Part shown: piece by piece, positions 35,181 to 45,228 of the stretch
Position numbering within the stretch: position 1 is the first letter of the stretch
Layout of the letters: the number at the start of each line of letters is the position of its first letter
NCBI GenBank assembly: GCA_022572185.1
Contig: JACZWL010000002.1
Span: 62,001 to 126,000 of the forward strand
DNA length: 64,000 nucleotides
Direction of reading: 5' to 3'
Origin: Pseudomonadota bacterium
GTDB lineage: Bacteria > Pseudomonadota > Gammaproteobacteria > Steroidobacterales > Woeseiaceae
The notes under the pieces: generated by a model
Database searches by the model: none
Told to the model about the DNA's origin: nothing
What the model saw: the letters and a program-made list of their open reading frames with translations, nothing else
Program-made: the position numbers and the translations under genes

Positions 35181-36881
35181 TTATGCCGTTTCTTTTCTGT
35201 TGTCATCGCCACGCGAGCCCGATGCAAGCATCTCCGCTGCATGTTCCCTGGTCTTCTTCGTAATCGCGACACCACCGAGCATTCGCGCCAGTTCCTCGAT
35301 TCGTTCGTCGTTACCCAGACGAGCGATACCTGTTCTGGTTGATTTGCCATCAGTCATCTTGTGTATTCGATAATGGTGATCCGCAACACTGGCCACCTGG
35401 GGCAGGTGAGTTACGCAAAGGACCTGGCGGTTCTCGCCGACCTGGTTGAGCCTGCGCCCGACCATTTCCGCCACAGCCCCGCCGATGCCACTATCGACTT
35501 CATCAAAGACCATCGTTGCAATTGTGCTGCCGTCACTGGCAATCACCTGAATCGCCAGGCTCATTCTCGACAGCTCGCCTCCGGAGGCTACTTTTGCCAG
35601 CGGCATCGGAGGCTGCCCGGGATTGGCGCTGATCAGGAACTCGATATTGTCGATGCCGTGGGATTTTTCGTTGCCTTCGCTACATTCAACGACGGATATG
35701 TCGAAAATCCCGCCCGGCATTCCAAGACTCGCCATTGTTTCCGTTACGGCAGCAGAAAACCTGATGGCTGAATCCTTGCGAGCACTGGACAATCTTCGTG
35801 CGTTCTTGCGATAGCTGCCGGCAGCTTTCCTGGTTTTTTCGGTAAGCTCTGCGCCACGCTCCTCGGCATGTTGCAGTTCGCTCAATTGTCCGCGAACCCT
35901 GGTCTGAACCTTTGGCAACTCGTCGGCTTCAACCCGATGTTTGCGCGCGACGGTTTGAATGGCATTGAGGCGTTCCTCTACCCAGTCACGACGTGCCGGG
36001 TCCATGTCAATCGTGTCGGCGTAACGTCGCAGCGTTTCAGTCGCTTCACTGACCTGAATGCCCGCCTCCTGAAGCATGGCGAGAACCGGTTCGAGTTGTG
36101 GATCGAAAGTACTCAAGTGTTCCAGTGTGTGGCAGGCGTCGGCAAGAAAGCCTTGTACATTCGCCGTGTCACTGTCGTATATATTTTGCAGAATGCCGGA
36201 TACACCATCCGCGAGCCGGCCGCAGTTCTGCAATCTTTGCCTTTCACTCTGCAAGGAGTCCGTCTCATTTGGCTGCAAGTCCAGGGCTTCGAGCTCGCCC
36301 AACTGAAATTCCAGGAGATCTATGCGCGACGCTCGATCTGCGTCGGCGGCCTCGAGATTGTGCAGTTCAATGGCGAGCGACTGCCAGTCGCCGTAGGCGA
36401 ACTCAGTCGCTTTGCGCAGATTGACGAGATCGCCGAAATGATCCAGCAAGTCGCGCTGAATGTCGTACCGGCCCAGGGACTGGTGAAAATGCTGGCCATG
36501 AATGTCCAGCAGTTGCTCTCCCAGTTTCTTCAGCGTCTGCAGGGAGACCGCGTTTCCGTTGATAAATGCCCGGGACCGTCCATCGGCATTGATCACGCGG
36601 CGAAGCACGCATTCGTCATCCTGATCAAGGGTTTGTTCGTCAAGCCATTTCCTTGCTTCGGGCAGGTCCGCAAGATTGAACTCAGCGCTGAACTCGGCAC
36701 GTTTCGCGTTGACACGCACAAGGCCATTGCCGCCGCGTTCTCCCAGAACCAGCCCCAGTGCGTCTACAAGAATCGATTTGCCGGCGCCTGTTTCCCCGGT
36801 AAGGACCGTCATGCCTTCGTCAAAGTCGACTTCCACCTGATCGATAATCGCGAAGTTACGAATCTGCAGACTTGTGAGCAT
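35181..36881 (-). CDS. recN: DNA repair ATPase RecN
   Basis: 566 residues, an SMC-like ATPase acting in double-strand-break repair. N-terminal LTSLQIRNFAIIDQVEVDF and Walker A GETGAGKS (29-36); long coiled arms in the middle; C-terminal signature ASGGELSRMSLAIQ and Walker B TMVFDEVDSGIGG, then VTHLPQVA. The next gene upstream, nadK, ends three bases before its start, so nadK-recN are co-transcribed. Confidence 0.96.
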   Translation of the reverse strand: MLTSLQIRNFAIIDQVEVDFDEGMTVLTGETGAGKSILVDALGLVLGERGGNGLVRVNAKRAEFSAEFNLADLPEARKWLDEQTLDQDDECVLRRVINADGRSRAFINGNAVSLQTLKKLGEQLLDIHGQHFHQSLGRYDIQRDLLDHFGDLVNLRKATEFAYGDWQSLAIELHNLEAADADRASRIDLLEFQLGELEALDLQPNETDSLQSERQRLQNCGRLADGVSGILQNIYDSDTANVQGFLADACHTLEHLSTFDPQLEPVLAMLQEAGIQVSEATETLRRYADTIDMDPARRDWVEERLNAIQTVARKHRVEADELPKVQTRVRGQLSELQHAEERGAELTEKTRKAAGSYRKNARRLSSARKDSAIRFSAAVTETMASLGMPGGIFDISVVECSEGNEKSHGIDNIEFLISANPGQPPMPLAKVASGGELSRMSLAIQVIASDGSTIATMVFDEVDSGIGGAVAEMVGRRLNQVGENRQVLCVTHLPQVASVADHHYRIHKMTDGKSTRTGIARLGNDERIEELARMLGGVAITKKTREHAAEMLASGSRGDDNRKETA

Positions 36882-36884
36882 GGA

Positions 36885-37790
36885 CTAACGACTCCCGGTA
36901 TCGTCAGCGTCGGTCAGAATACGGCTGTTCCGGCCCCAGTGCAGCTTGGAACGCAGGATCTCGTAGAAGTCATAGCCCGGCGGGTGAATAAGAGTAATTC
37001 GCTTATCCGCCGCACGAATAAGAAGGCGATCCTTCGCAGTCATTGCACCGAATGAATGACCGTCTGCGGTGACTTCGGCCTGCGTATCGACGCGTTCAAG
37101 CAAATTCACTTCAATTTCGAGGTTCGCGGGCACAACAATCGGCCGGTCGCTCAATGTATGCGGGCATATTGGCACAACGACAACAGCATCGAGTTGTGGC
37201 TCAATGATTGGTCCACCGCAACTCAGAGCATAGGCCGTGGATCCTGTCGGTGTCGCCACAATGAGTCCATCGCCTGAGTGCCTGTTGACCCGCCGGTTAG
37301 CGATTGAGGTCTCGAAGTCAATCATTCGCCCGGTTCCACGCCTTTTCAGAACGATGTCATTCAAAGCGGTGGCGGTGACGACACTACCGTCGCTTGACAC
37401 GAGACGTGCATGCAAAAGCAGTCGCGATTCCCGCGAATAATCACCGTCAAGAATACTGTCGAGACTCTGGAGCATCTCATCGGGCGTTACGTCGGCAAGA
37501 AAGCCGAGGCGACCCCTGTTGACGCCGAGTAGCGGTACGTCATGTTCCCAGGCCAGCCCCGCGGCATGCAGCATCGTGCCGTCGCCGCCGACCGCAACGA
37601 TCAGATCGGCCAGGCCGGCAATTTCATCCTCTGGCACGCGATGAACCGGCAGTTTGGTCGGAACCTCCGGTAGCGTGATAACTTCGGCCCCGGCTTTAGT
37701 TAAATATGATGCCAGCACGGCCATCGGTTCGGCGACGCGCGGATCTTCATGCCGGCCCAGAATGGCTATAATACTGAATTCTTTGCTCAT
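36885..37790 (-). CDS. nadK: NAD kinase
   Basis: 301 residues. Phosphorylates NAD to NADP with ATP or polyphosphate. GGDGT at 68-72, NDIVL in the middle and GDGLIVATPTGSTAYALSCGG are diagnostic. Divergent from hrcA over a 170-bp gap rich in dyad symmetry. First gene of the nadK-recN unit. Confidence 0.96.
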   Translation of the reverse strand: MSKEFSIIAILGRHEDPRVAEPMAVLASYLTKAGAEVITLPEVPTKLPVHRVPEDEIAGLADLIVAVGGDGTMLHAAGLAWEHDVPLLGVNRGRLGFLADVTPDEMLQSLDSILDGDYSRESRLLLHARLVSSDGSVVTATALNDIVLKRRGTGRMIDFETSIANRRVNRHSGDGLIVATPTGSTAYALSCGGPIIEPQLDAVVVVPICPHTLSDRPIVVPANLEIEVNLLERVDTQAEVTADGHSFGAMTAKDRLLIRAADKRITLIHPPGYDFYEILRSKLHWGRNSRILTDADDTGSR

Positions 37791-37830
37791 CTGACCGACT
37801 GAAGTCCCGTATAACGCACAGCAAGAGCCT

Positions 37831-37869
37831 GCAATGCATCGCTCGGCTGCATTGCGCCAACAATTGTTG
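37831..37869. promoter_or_regulatory. Dyad-rich nadK-hrcA control region
   Basis: GCAATGCA (37831-37838) and TGCATTGC (37848-37855) are perfect 8-bp inverted arms around exactly nine bases, the geometry of a CIRCE operator but not its sequence. A 12-bp perfect palindrome CAACAATTGTTG follows at 37858. GTTAGCT and TTCGTTTCT each occur twice between 37899 and 37954. Confidence 0.45.
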
Positions 37870-37959
37870 CAAACCCTTGACCCACCGCCAAGCCATTGTT
37901 AGCTTTTCGTTTCTACACTAACACAATGAGTTAGCTGCTCATTTTTCGTTTCTTTGCGT

Positions 37960-39018
37960 ATGGCATCGGAAGCAATCAGTCCTGCACCAAACGAACGCGC
38001 TCAATCTCTCTTACGAGTTTTGATCCAGCGTTTCATCCGCGATGGCCAACCGGTAGGTTCGAGAACGCTCTCGCGCGATGCCGGTATTGACCTGAGTCCG
38101 GCAACGATACGCAATGTGATGTCCGATCTGGAACAGATGGGACTTATCTCCGCGCCGCATACCTCGGCAGGCAGAGTCCCGACGCCGCGAGGCTACCGCC
38201 TGTTTGTCGATACGTTGATTCGTTACAAGCCGCCAAATGAAGGCGAAATCAGGAAAATGCAGTCGCAACTCCATAAGCAACAGGATGACCCTGAAGCGCT
38301 TGTCAGCTCGGTGTCGAATTTACTCTCCAATATCACCAGTCTGGCGGGTATCGTCACCGTACCGCGGGGGCAGCATGCGACACTGCGGCAGATCGAATTT
38401 CTGTCGCTGTCCGACAATCGTGTGCTGGCCATTCTCGTCATCAATGATCGTGAAGTACAGAACCGCATAGTGCACACCGATCAACCCTATACCGCAGCAC
38501 AACTGCAACGTGCTGCGAATTTCATCAACGAGAATTACGCGGGCGCGGGTTTGCTGGAAATTCGCGAGCGCTTGCTGGCTGATCTGGAGCGGACTCGCGA
38601 TTCAATGAATCAGACAATGCACGACATTATCGCCGTCGCGCGTTCTGCAATGAAAGGCGCCGCCACGCCGCCTGCGGAATTCGTGGTCGCCGGGGAGACA
38701 AATCTGATGGATTTTGCGGAGTTGTCGGATATTGAGACACTGCGCCGGCTGTTCGACGCTTTTTCGAAAAAGCGCTTCATGCTGGATCTACTGGACAGGA
38801 GCATAAATGCGGCCGGTGTGCAGATCTTCATCGGAGAAGAGTCGGGCGTACAGATTCTCGACGACTGCAGTGTCGTGACTGCACCTTATCGTGCTGATGA
38901 CGATAGCGTCGGGGTACTCGGTGTGATCGGGCCCACGCGGATGGCCTACGACCGGGTCGTCCCCATAGTCGATATCACCGCAAGATTGCTGGGTTCCCTG
39001 CTCCACGCGCCGGACTAG
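37960..39018 (+). CDS. hrcA: Heat-inducible transcription repressor HrcA
   Basis: 352 residues from ATG 37960 (TTG two codons earlier possible). Winged helix with RDGQPVGSRTLSRDAGIDLS and ATIRNVMSDLEQMGLI; AGRVPTPRGYR is the family hallmark; the rest is the GAF-like dimerisation part. HrcA represses groE/dnaK genes through CIRCE, with GroEL as co-factor. First gene before grpE. Its TAG stop forms part of a palindromic repeat (CTAGTGGTCC). Confidence 0.95.
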   Translation: MASEAISPAPNERAQSLLRVLIQRFIRDGQPVGSRTLSRDAGIDLSPATIRNVMSDLEQMGLISAPHTSAGRVPTPRGYRLFVDTLIRYKPPNEGEIRKMQSQLHKQQDDPEALVSSVSNLLSNITSLAGIVTVPRGQHATLRQIEFLSLSDNRVLAILVINDREVQNRIVHTDQPYTAAQLQRAANFINENYAGAGLLEIRERLLADLERTRDSMNQTMHDIIAVARSAMKGAATPPAEFVVAGETNLMDFAELSDIETLRRLFDAFSKKRFMLDLLDRSINAAGVQIFIGEESGVQILDDCSVVTAPYRADDDSVGVLGVIGPTRMAYDRVVPIVDITARLLGSLLHAPD

Positions 39019-39030
39019 TGGTCCAACAAG
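39015..39030. repeat. Half-copy of the palindromic repeat at the hrcA stop
   Basis: CTAGTGGTCCAACAAG is identical to the left arm of the family. Its TAG is the hrcA stop codon. The right half is absent or decayed into the following sequence. Confidence 0.75.
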
Positions 39031-39051
39031 TCCGGTAATAAATCCGACGGC

Positions 39052-39079
39052 CTTGATATTTGCTGTCATGTCCCCAAAC
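39052..39079 (+). promoter_or_regulatory. Sigma32-like promoter of grpE
   Basis: CTTGATA, 13 bases, CCCCAAAC. This is one mismatch from the heat-shock -35 CTTGAAA and keeps the CCCCA core of the -10. It sits about 70 bp before grpE. Confidence 0.7.
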
Positions 39080-39149
39080 TTCCCCTTTACTTTGATGGGT
39101 CACCGGCCATAAGGAACCGCGGCCGGCAAGCAAGCGGAGCAATCTCGAA

Positions 39150-39761
39150 ATGAGTGGACAGCACGATCGTCCGGAATCCGGGCAGGATGAAACCGATGAA
39201 AGCGCGGAAGTGAATGCCGGGAAATCCGCGCCAGACGGCACCGGACCCGCTAATGGCGAGCCTGACAATGATGCCGACGCAGGGCTGGCCGAATTGAAGG
39301 CCCTGGCGGACGAGAACTGGGACAGGTATCTAAGGGCTGCCGCCGAACTGGAGAACGTCCGCAAACGTGCCTCCAGAGACGTCGAGAAGGCGCACAAATT
39401 TGCGCTTGAGCGATTCTGCAGCGAGTTGCTCGCGGTGAAAGACAGCCTCGAAATGGGCCTCGCGGCGGCAGATAAGGCCGACGTGCAGAGCTTGTTGGCA
39501 GGCAAGGAGGCAACGCTCAAGTTGCTGACGGCGACCATGGAACGCTTCGGTGTAGCGGAACTGAACCCGGAAGGGGAGCCCTTTGACCCGCAGGAACACG
39601 AGGCAATGTCCGTGCAGCCGTCGTCAGAGGTCGAGCCCGGCTCCGTGCTAACCGTATTTCAGAAAGGATATGCCCTGAATGGTCGTCTGCTGCGACCGGC
39701 ACGTGTCGTGGTTGCATCCGCAGTACCCGAGAGCAGCGGCGACGGCGATAAGGAAGAATAA
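39150..39761 (+). CDS. grpE: Nucleotide exchange factor GrpE
   Basis: 203 residues. An acidic disordered N terminus (1-45), then the long dimeric coiled coil LKALADENWDRYLRAAAELE and NVRKRASRDVEKAHKFALE, and the C-terminal beta domain with FDPQEHEAMSVQPS and VFQKGYALNGRLLRPARVVV. GrpE releases ADP from DnaK. It lies between hrcA and dnaK and has its own sigma32-like promoter. Confidence 0.96.
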   Translation: MSGQHDRPESGQDETDESAEVNAGKSAPDGTGPANGEPDNDADAGLAELKALADENWDRYLRAAAELENVRKRASRDVEKAHKFALERFCSELLAVKDSLEMGLAAADKADVQSLLAGKEATLKLLTATMERFGVAELNPEGEPFDPQEHEAMSVQPSSEVEPGSVLTVFQKGYALNGRLLRPARVVVASAVPESSGDGDKEE

Positions 39762-39786
39762 GATGCGCGAATCAGGCCGAAAGCCG

Positions 39787-39814
39787 CTTGAAACCTCGGT
39801 GCCAGGCCCCACTT
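39787..39814 (+). promoter_or_regulatory. Sigma32-like promoter of dnaK
   Basis: Perfect CTTGAAA, 13 bases, CCCCACTT. Both halves match the heat-shock consensus almost completely. Lies 49 bp before the dnaK ATG, so dnaK can be induced separately from grpE. Confidence 0.82.
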
Positions 39815-39862
39815 ACAGCGTAGTTTTGAAGTATTTCCAACAGAATCCGGAGATTAGGAATC

Positions 39863-41794
39863 ATGGGTAAAGTTATCGGTATCGACCTGGGTACCACCAA
39901 TTCCTGCGTTGCGGTGATGGAGGGCGATAAGCCCAAGGTCATCGAAAACAGCGAGGGAGATCGCACTACGCCGTCGATTGTGGCATTCAGCAAGGACGAC
40001 GAGGTGTTGGTGGGGCAGTCAGCCAAGCGCCAGGCGGTCACAAATCCGACCAACACACTGTTTGCGGTCAAGCGACTCATCGGACGTCGATTCGAGGACG
40101 AGGTCGTGCAGCGCGACATCAATATGGTGCCGTACAAGATCGTCGGTGCCGACAATGGCGATGCCTGGGTGCAGGTAAACGACAAGTCCATGGCGCCGCC
40201 TGAGATTTCCGCCCGCGTGTTGATGAAAATGAAAAAGACCGCGGAAGATTATCTTGGTGAAGAGGTCAAGGAAGCGGTGGTAACGGTTCCGGCCTATTTC
40301 AACGACTCGCAGCGACAGGCCACCAAAGACGCCGGCAAGATTGCCGGCCTCGACGTGAAGCGCATCATCAACGAGCCGACGGCGGCCGCACTCGCATACG
40401 GCATGGACAAGAAGCGTGGTGACGTCAAGATCGCAGTGTTCGACCTCGGTGGCGGGACGTTTGACGTATCGATCATCGAGATCGCCGAAGTCGATGGCGA
40501 GCATCAGTTCGAAGTGCTGGCGACGAATGGTGACACGTTCCTCGGTGGTGAAGACTTCGACATGAGGGTGATCGAGTATCTGACCTCGGAGTTTCAGCGC
40601 GAAAGCGGTGTCGATATTACCCAGGACCCGCTGGCGATGCAGCGGCTCAAAGAGGCTGCGGAAACAGCCAAAATCGAGCTCTCGTCACAGCAGCAGACCG
40701 AAGTCAACCTGCCATATATCACAGCCGATGCGACCGGTCCGAAGCATCTGAACATCAAACTGACCCGTGCCAAGCTCGAGTCTCTCGTTGAAGAACTCAT
40801 CGCCCAGACGATCGGGCCATGCAAGACCGCGTTGAAGGACGCAGGATTGAAAGTCAATGAAATCAACGACGTCATCCTGGTCGGCGGCCAGACACGCATG
40901 CCGAAGGTCCAGGAAGAGGTGCAGAACTTCTTCGGCAAAGAGCCGCGCAAGGACGTGAATCCCGACGAAGCAGTTGCCGTGGGTGCCGCGATTCAGGGTG
41001 GTGTCCTGGCAGGCGATGTCAAGGACGTTCTACTCCTGGACGTTACGCCATTGTCGCTCGGTATCGAGACGCTGGGCGGCGTGATGACGAAACTCATAGA
41101 GAAGAACACGACGATTCCGGCAAGCGCCGATCAGGTGTTTTCAACAGCCGACGATAATCAGTCCGCGGTGACCATCCACGTGTTGCAGGGCGAGCGCGAG
41201 CGCGCGCTGGACAACAAGTCGCTCGGCCGCTTTGACCTGACCGATATTCCCTCGGCACCGCGCGGGTTGCCGCAAATTGAAGTGATGTTCGACATAGATG
41301 CGAACGGTATTCTCAACGTGTCTGCGAAGGACAAAGCGACCGGCAAGAGCCAGAACATCGTCATCAAAGCATCCAGCGGGCTGTCTGATGAAGAAATCGA
41401 GCAGATGGTTACAGATGCGGCGAGCCATGCCGAGGAGGACAAGAGGTTCCGCGAGCTCGTGGACGCACGCAATCAGGCGGATAGCCTGATGCATGCCTCG
41501 GAAAAGACGCTGAAGGAACTCGGTGAGAAGGCGAGCGGCGAAGAGCGTCATGCCATCGAAACCGCGATCGCTGATCTAAAAGCGGCATTGGAGAAAGACG
41601 AGAAGGATGCCATCGAAGCCAAGACCTCGGCGCTCGCAGAGGCATCGGCCGGACTTGCACAGAAACTCTATGCGGAGCAGGCAAAGGAAGGCGCCGGGGC
41701 CCAGGCTGGTGACGGCGCTGCGCAATCGGGCGACGATGTCGTCGACGCCGAATTTGAGGAAGTGGACAAGGACGGCAAGTCCGAATCAGACTAA
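39863..41794 (+). CDS. dnaK: Molecular chaperone DnaK (Hsp70)
   Basis: 643 residues. Starts [20 protein letters not shown]; ATPase signatures [13 protein letters not shown] and [13 protein letters not shown], linker [19 protein letters not shown], substrate domain and an acidic C-terminal tail ending [18 protein letters not shown] precedes the ATG. Works with DnaJ and GrpE in folding and heat shock. Confidence 0.98.
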   Translation: MGKVIGIDLGTTNSCVAVMEGDKPKVIENSEGDRTTPSIVAFSKDDEVLVGQSAKRQAVTNPTNTLFAVKRLIGRRFEDEVVQRDINMVPYKIVGADNGDAWVQVNDKSMAPPEISARVLMKMKKTAEDYLGEEVKEAVVTVPAYFNDSQRQATKDAGKIAGLDVKRIINEPTAAALAYGMDKKRGDVKIAVFDLGGGTFDVSIIEIAEVDGEHQFEVLATNGDTFLGGEDFDMRVIEYLTSEFQRESGVDITQDPLAMQRLKEAAETAKIELSSQQQTEVNLPYITADATGPKHLNIKLTRAKLESLVEELIAQTIGPCKTALKDAGLKVNEINDVILVGGQTRMPKVQEEVQNFFGKEPRKDVNPDEAVAVGAAIQGGVLAGDVKDVLLLDVTPLSLGIETLGGVMTKLIEKNTTIPASADQVFSTADDNQSAVTIHVLQGERERALDNKSLGRFDLTDIPSAPRGLPQIEVMFDIDANGILNVSAKDKATGKSQNIVIKASSGLSDEEIEQMVTDAASHAEEDKRFRELVDARNQADSLMHASEKTLKELGEKASGEERHAIETAIADLKAALEKDEKDAIEAKTSALAEASAGLAQKLYAEQAKEGAGAQAGDGAAQSGDDVVDAEFEEVDKDGKSESD

Positions 41795-41810
41795 CTTGTC
41801 TGGTACGGGT

Positions 41811-41844
41811 CTTGAAATGATCAGGGCGCCCGATGTGGCGCCCT
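41811..41844 (+). promoter_or_regulatory. CTTGAAA box and hairpin between dnaK and dnaJ
   Basis: CTTGAAA (41811-41817) is a perfect sigma32 -35, with CCCGATGT 11 bases later as a possible -10 (spacing shorter than usual). Overlapping it, AGGGCGCC (41823-41830) and GGCGCCCT (41837-41844) form a perfect 8-bp hairpin without a good T tract, probably a partial terminator or RNA-processing stem that lowers dnaJ relative to dnaK. Confidence 0.55.
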
Positions 41845-41866
41845 TGATTTAGAAGTAATACGAGCT

Positions 41867-42991
41867 ATGGCCAAACGCGACTACTACGAAGTTCTTGGTA
41901 TCAAGAAGAATGCATCGAGCGACGAGATCAAAAAGTCGTATCGACGCCTGGCCATGAAACACCATCCCGATCGCAACACGGAAGACAGCGACGCCGAAGG
42001 CAAATTCAAAGAGGTAAAAGAAGCATACGAAGTACTGAGCGATTCCGACAAGCGTGCCGCGTACGACCAGTTTGGACATGACGGTGTCCGGGGCGGCCCG
42101 CCCGGCGGCGGATTCAGCGCAGAGGGTTTCGGAGACATTTTCGGCGATGTCTTTGGCGATATTTTCGGCGCCAACCGCGGCAGCAGAAGCCAGGTATTTC
42201 GCGGTGCTGATCTCGGCTACGAACTCCGGCTGGACCTCGAAAAGGCCGTCAGCGGCGACTCAGTCACCATCGAGGTACCGACCCAGGTGACCTGCGAAGA
42301 ATGCAGAGGCAGCGGTGCCGAAAAAGGCTCGGAGCCGGTGAAATGCATGACCTGCGGCGGCACCGGCCAAGTCCGCATGCAGCAGGGATTCTTCGCTATT
42401 CAGCAGACCTGCCCGGCATGTAAAGGCGCGGGTACGGTGATCACCAATCCATGCCGCAATTGCCACGGCCGTGGCCGCATCTCCAAGGCCAAAAGATTAT
42501 CGGTGAAGGTTCCACAGGGCGTCGAGGATGGCGATCGGATCAGGCTTTCGGGTGAAGGAGAGGCCGGCCGCAACGGCGGCCCGCCGGGCGACCTCTATGT
42601 CGAGATCCGCGTAAGTCCCCACAAGATCTTCCATCGCCACGGTGCGGACCTGTCCTGTGAAGTACCGATCAGTTTCGGTACGGCTGCTTTAGGCGGCGAC
42701 ATAGAACTGCCGACGCTCGACGGTCATGTCTCGCTGAAAATTCCGGCCGGCACCCAGTCCGGCAAGAAGTTTCGCTTGCGTGGCAAGGGCGTGACGACCG
42801 TCCGTGACCGGAGACAGGGCGATCTGTTTGCGCGCGTCGCCGTCGAAACACCGATCAACCTGACGGTAGAACAAGAGTCCTTTTTACGCCGTTTTGACGA
42901 TTCGATCAGCGCGGGTGGGGAGAAGCATAGCCCCCGTGCCGGCGGTTGGCTCGATACGGTTAGGCGGTTTTTCGAGCGCGTCAGCCAGTAA
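41867..42991 (+). CDS. dnaJ: Co-chaperone DnaJ (Hsp40)
   Basis: 374 residues. J domain with MKHHPDRN (HPD), Gly/Phe-rich segment ([19 protein letters not shown]), four zinc-finger CxxCxGxG units ([32 protein letters not shown]), then the C-terminal substrate domains. All type I DnaJ parts are present. Confidence 0.98.
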   Translation: MAKRDYYEVLGIKKNASSDEIKKSYRRLAMKHHPDRNTEDSDAEGKFKEVKEAYEVLSDSDKRAAYDQFGHDGVRGGPPGGGFSAEGFGDIFGDVFGDIFGANRGSRSQVFRGADLGYELRLDLEKAVSGDSVTIEVPTQVTCEECRGSGAEKGSEPVKCMTCGGTGQVRMQQGFFAIQQTCPACKGAGTVITNPCRNCHGRGRISKAKRLSVKVPQGVEDGDRIRLSGEGEAGRNGGPPGDLYVEIRVSPHKIFHRHGADLSCEVPISFGTAALGGDIELPTLDGHVSLKIPAGTQSGKKFRLRGKGVTTVRDRRQGDLFARVAVETPINLTVEQESFLRRFDDSISAGGEKHSPRAGGWLDTVRRFFERVSQ

Positions 42992-43015
42992 ACCTGGGCC
43001 GGATCATCTGGAATT

Positions 43016-43033
43016 CGCCCGTCCTGACGGGCG
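43016..43033. repeat. Tight hairpin containing the CCTGACGGGCG motif
   Basis: CGCCCGTC CT GACGGGCG, perfect 8-bp arms, 24 bp after dnaJ. CCTGACGGGCG recurs in the same orientation at 3342, 52485 and 56206, always outside genes. Could be a dnaJ terminator stem, though the downstream T-run is weak. Confidence 0.5.
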
Positions 43034-43111
43034 GTCCTTATTCAGTTTTGCCCATCACCCGGACGCGGATTACGCTTACCGCCTCTTTCACGACAGCTAA
43101 ACGTGGTACCG

Positions 43112-43936
43112 ATGGGAAAGGATCAGGAAACCCTCAATATCGCCGTTCTCGGCGCAGGACGCATGGGCCAGGAGCTCATGCGGGCGATGGCGGACAACGA
43201 TGAGCTGCGTCTGGCCGCTGTCTGGGCCCGAAAAAAGAGCCCCGCGTTGCAGCAGCGCATGGCGGAGTTTTCCGGCGCGGCCGCAGGGGAAATTGAGATC
43301 AGCAATGATCTGGCATCGGTGTTGGATGCAGCCGATATTGCGATCGATTTCAGTCTCCCCGAAGCCACACACAAGGTTCTCGATGCTGTGCTTGCGGCCG
43401 CGAAGCCGCTGGTAATCGGCGTTAGTGGCCTCGATAGAGCGGCAGTTGACGAGATCGAAGTCGTCGCGCGCACGATCCCGATTCTATATGACCGCAATAT
43501 GAGTCTCGGTATTGCCGTGCTGGACAGCCTCGTGCGGCAGGCGGTGGCCAGCCTCGGCGCCGGGTTCGAAGCGGAAATCCACGAGACGCATCACAAGCAC
43601 AAGCTGGATGCGCCGTCCGGTACAGCGTTGAAACTGGGCGCATCTCTTGCCGAGGCGCGAAATCAGGACTTTGAATCTGTCAAACGGTACGAGCCGGCTG
43701 GCTTGAAGAGGCCGCTGGCCCCTGGCGAAATCGGCTTCGAGGTCAGCAGAGAGGGAGAAGTACCCGGCGAGCACACGGTCATCCTCTACAGCGAATCCGA
43801 ACGCCTGGAACTGAAGCACGCCGTCTCGGGTCGCCGCGTTTTTGCAGATGGCGCTCTCCGCGCTGCTCAATGGCTGTCGAATCGGCCACCCGGGCTGTAT
43901 GCGATGCGTGACCTGCTGTTTCAAGCAGATACCTGA
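43112..43936 (+). CDS. dapB: 4-hydroxy-tetrahydrodipicolinate reductase
   Basis: 274 residues from ATG 43112 (GTG three codons earlier also possible). Lysine/diaminopimelate pathway enzyme. NAD(P)-binding LNIAVLGAGRMGQ at the N terminus; catalytic HETHHKHKLDAPSGTAL near 155-171. Feeds both lysine and peptidoglycan synthesis. Followed by carA after 134 bp. Confidence 0.96.
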   Translation: MGKDQETLNIAVLGAGRMGQELMRAMADNDELRLAAVWARKKSPALQQRMAEFSGAAAGEIEISNDLASVLDAADIAIDFSLPEATHKVLDAVLAAAKPLVIGVSGLDRAAVDEIEVVARTIPILYDRNMSLGIAVLDSLVRQAVASLGAGFEAEIHETHHKHKLDAPSGTALKLGASLAEARNQDFESVKRYEPAGLKRPLAPGEIGFEVSREGEVPGEHTVILYSESERLELKHAVSGRRVFADGALRAAQWLSNRPPGLYAMRDLLFQADT

Positions 43937-44070
43937 CGCCGGTGAGGTTTTTTTGCACAAACTGGCGTGCTCAGGCCGGCTTGAGTAAACTAGTGCGGAT
44001 CGCTGGCTGGTAGGCGGTCAGATGAGCGGGAGGCACAGGCCTTCCGCTTTTGTGCATCTGAGGATTAAGT

Positions 44071-45228
44071 TTGAGTACGCCTGCAGTTCTGGCCTTGCAA
44101 GATGGAACAATCTTCCATGGTGTGTCCGTCGGTGATGACGGTAATACCATCGGCGAAGTTGTCTTCAATACTGCGATGACCGGTTACCAGGAAATCCTGA
44201 CAGATCCCTCCTATTGCCGTCAGATCATTACCCTGACCTACCCCCATATCGGCAATACCGGCACCAACAGTGAGGATATGGAGTCGTCGAAGATTCATGC
44301 ATCGGGGCTGATCATTCGAGATTGTTCAATGCTCGCCAGCAACTGGCGCGTCGAGCGTGATTTTCGGGCCTTTCTGCGAGGCGGCAAAACGGTGGCGATT
44401 GCCGATATCGACACGCGAAAACTGACGCGGCTGATCAGGGAGAAGGGCGCCCAGTCGGGATGCATTATGACGGGCGACGCTAATCCCGACACCGCTGTCG
44501 AACACGCGCGAAAATTCCCCGGTATCGCGGGCATGGACCTTGCCAAGTTCGTAAGCACAGATCGGGCCTATCAGTGGTGTTACGGCGCCGAATTCGGGAA
44601 ACGCAGCCGGGTCATGAGCAGGCGTATCGCGCCGTATCATGTCGTCGCCTACGACTTCGGCATCAAGCGGCATATTCTCAGGCTGCTTTCCGACCTCGAT
44701 TGCCGCATGACCGTTGTACCGGCGACGACGACAGCTGACGAAGTGTTGTCATTGGCGCCTGACGGCGTTTTCCTGTCCAACGGACCGGGTGATCCGGAGC
44801 CCTGCGACTATGCGATCAAGGCAATACAGGAACTCCTGGAGAGCGGTGTGCCCATATTCGGCATCTGTTTGGGCCACCAGTTGCTTGCTCTGGCATGCGG
44901 CGCCAAAACCGTCAAAATGAAGTTCGGCCATCACGGCGCCAATCATCCGGTGCAGCATCTGAGTACCGGCCGGGTAATGATCACCAGCCAGAACCATGGC
45001 TTTACCGTCGAGGAGGAATCGCTGCCCGAGGACGTGGAAGCCACACACCGGTCGCTGTTCGATGGCAGCTTGCAGGGTATTGCCTTGAAAGACGCGCCCG
45101 CATTCAGTTTTCAGGGTCATCCGGAGGCCAGCCCGGGCCCGCACGATCTCTTGCCGCTGTTCGAGCGCTTTATTGCTGATATGGATGAAGCCAAGCGCAA
45201 TTCTTCAGCAACGGCGTTGCTTCTATAG
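44071..45228 (+). CDS. carA: Carbamoyl-phosphate synthase small chain
   Basis: 385 residues, TTG start six bases after GAGGA. Glutamine amidotransferase subunit that passes ammonia to CarB for arginine and pyrimidine synthesis. N-terminal [14 protein letters not shown]; nucleophile in [14 protein letters not shown], His/Glu in [13 protein letters not shown]. No leader peptide or obvious attenuator is visible upstream. Confidence 0.97.
   Translation: MSTPAVLALQDGTIFHGVSVGDDGNTIGEVVFNTAMTGYQEILTDPSYCRQIITLTYPHIGNTGTNSEDMESSKIHASGLIIRDCSMLASNWRVERDFRAFLRGGKTVAIADIDTRKLTRLIREKGAQSGCIMTGDANPDTAVEHARKFPGIAGMDLAKFVSTDRAYQWCYGAEFGKRSRVMSRRIAPYHVVAYDFGIKRHILRLLSDLDCRMTVVPATTTADEVLSLAPDGVFLSNGPGDPEPCDYAIKAIQELLESGVPIFGICLGHQLLALACGAKTVKMKFGHHGANHPVQHLSTGRVMITSQNHGFTVEEESLPEDVEATHRSLFDGSLQGIALKDAPAFSFQGHPEASPGPHDLLPLFERFIADMDEAKRNSSATALLL

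Noticed and set aside
35868-37055. 395-codon plus-strand frame across recN and nadK
   Set aside because: Spans two well-supported genes of the other strand and shows no domain.
37791-39149. Canonical CIRCE operator near hrcA or grpE
   Set aside because: No TTAGCACTC-N9-GAGTGCTAA was found; only the unrelated dyad at 37831 has the same spacing.
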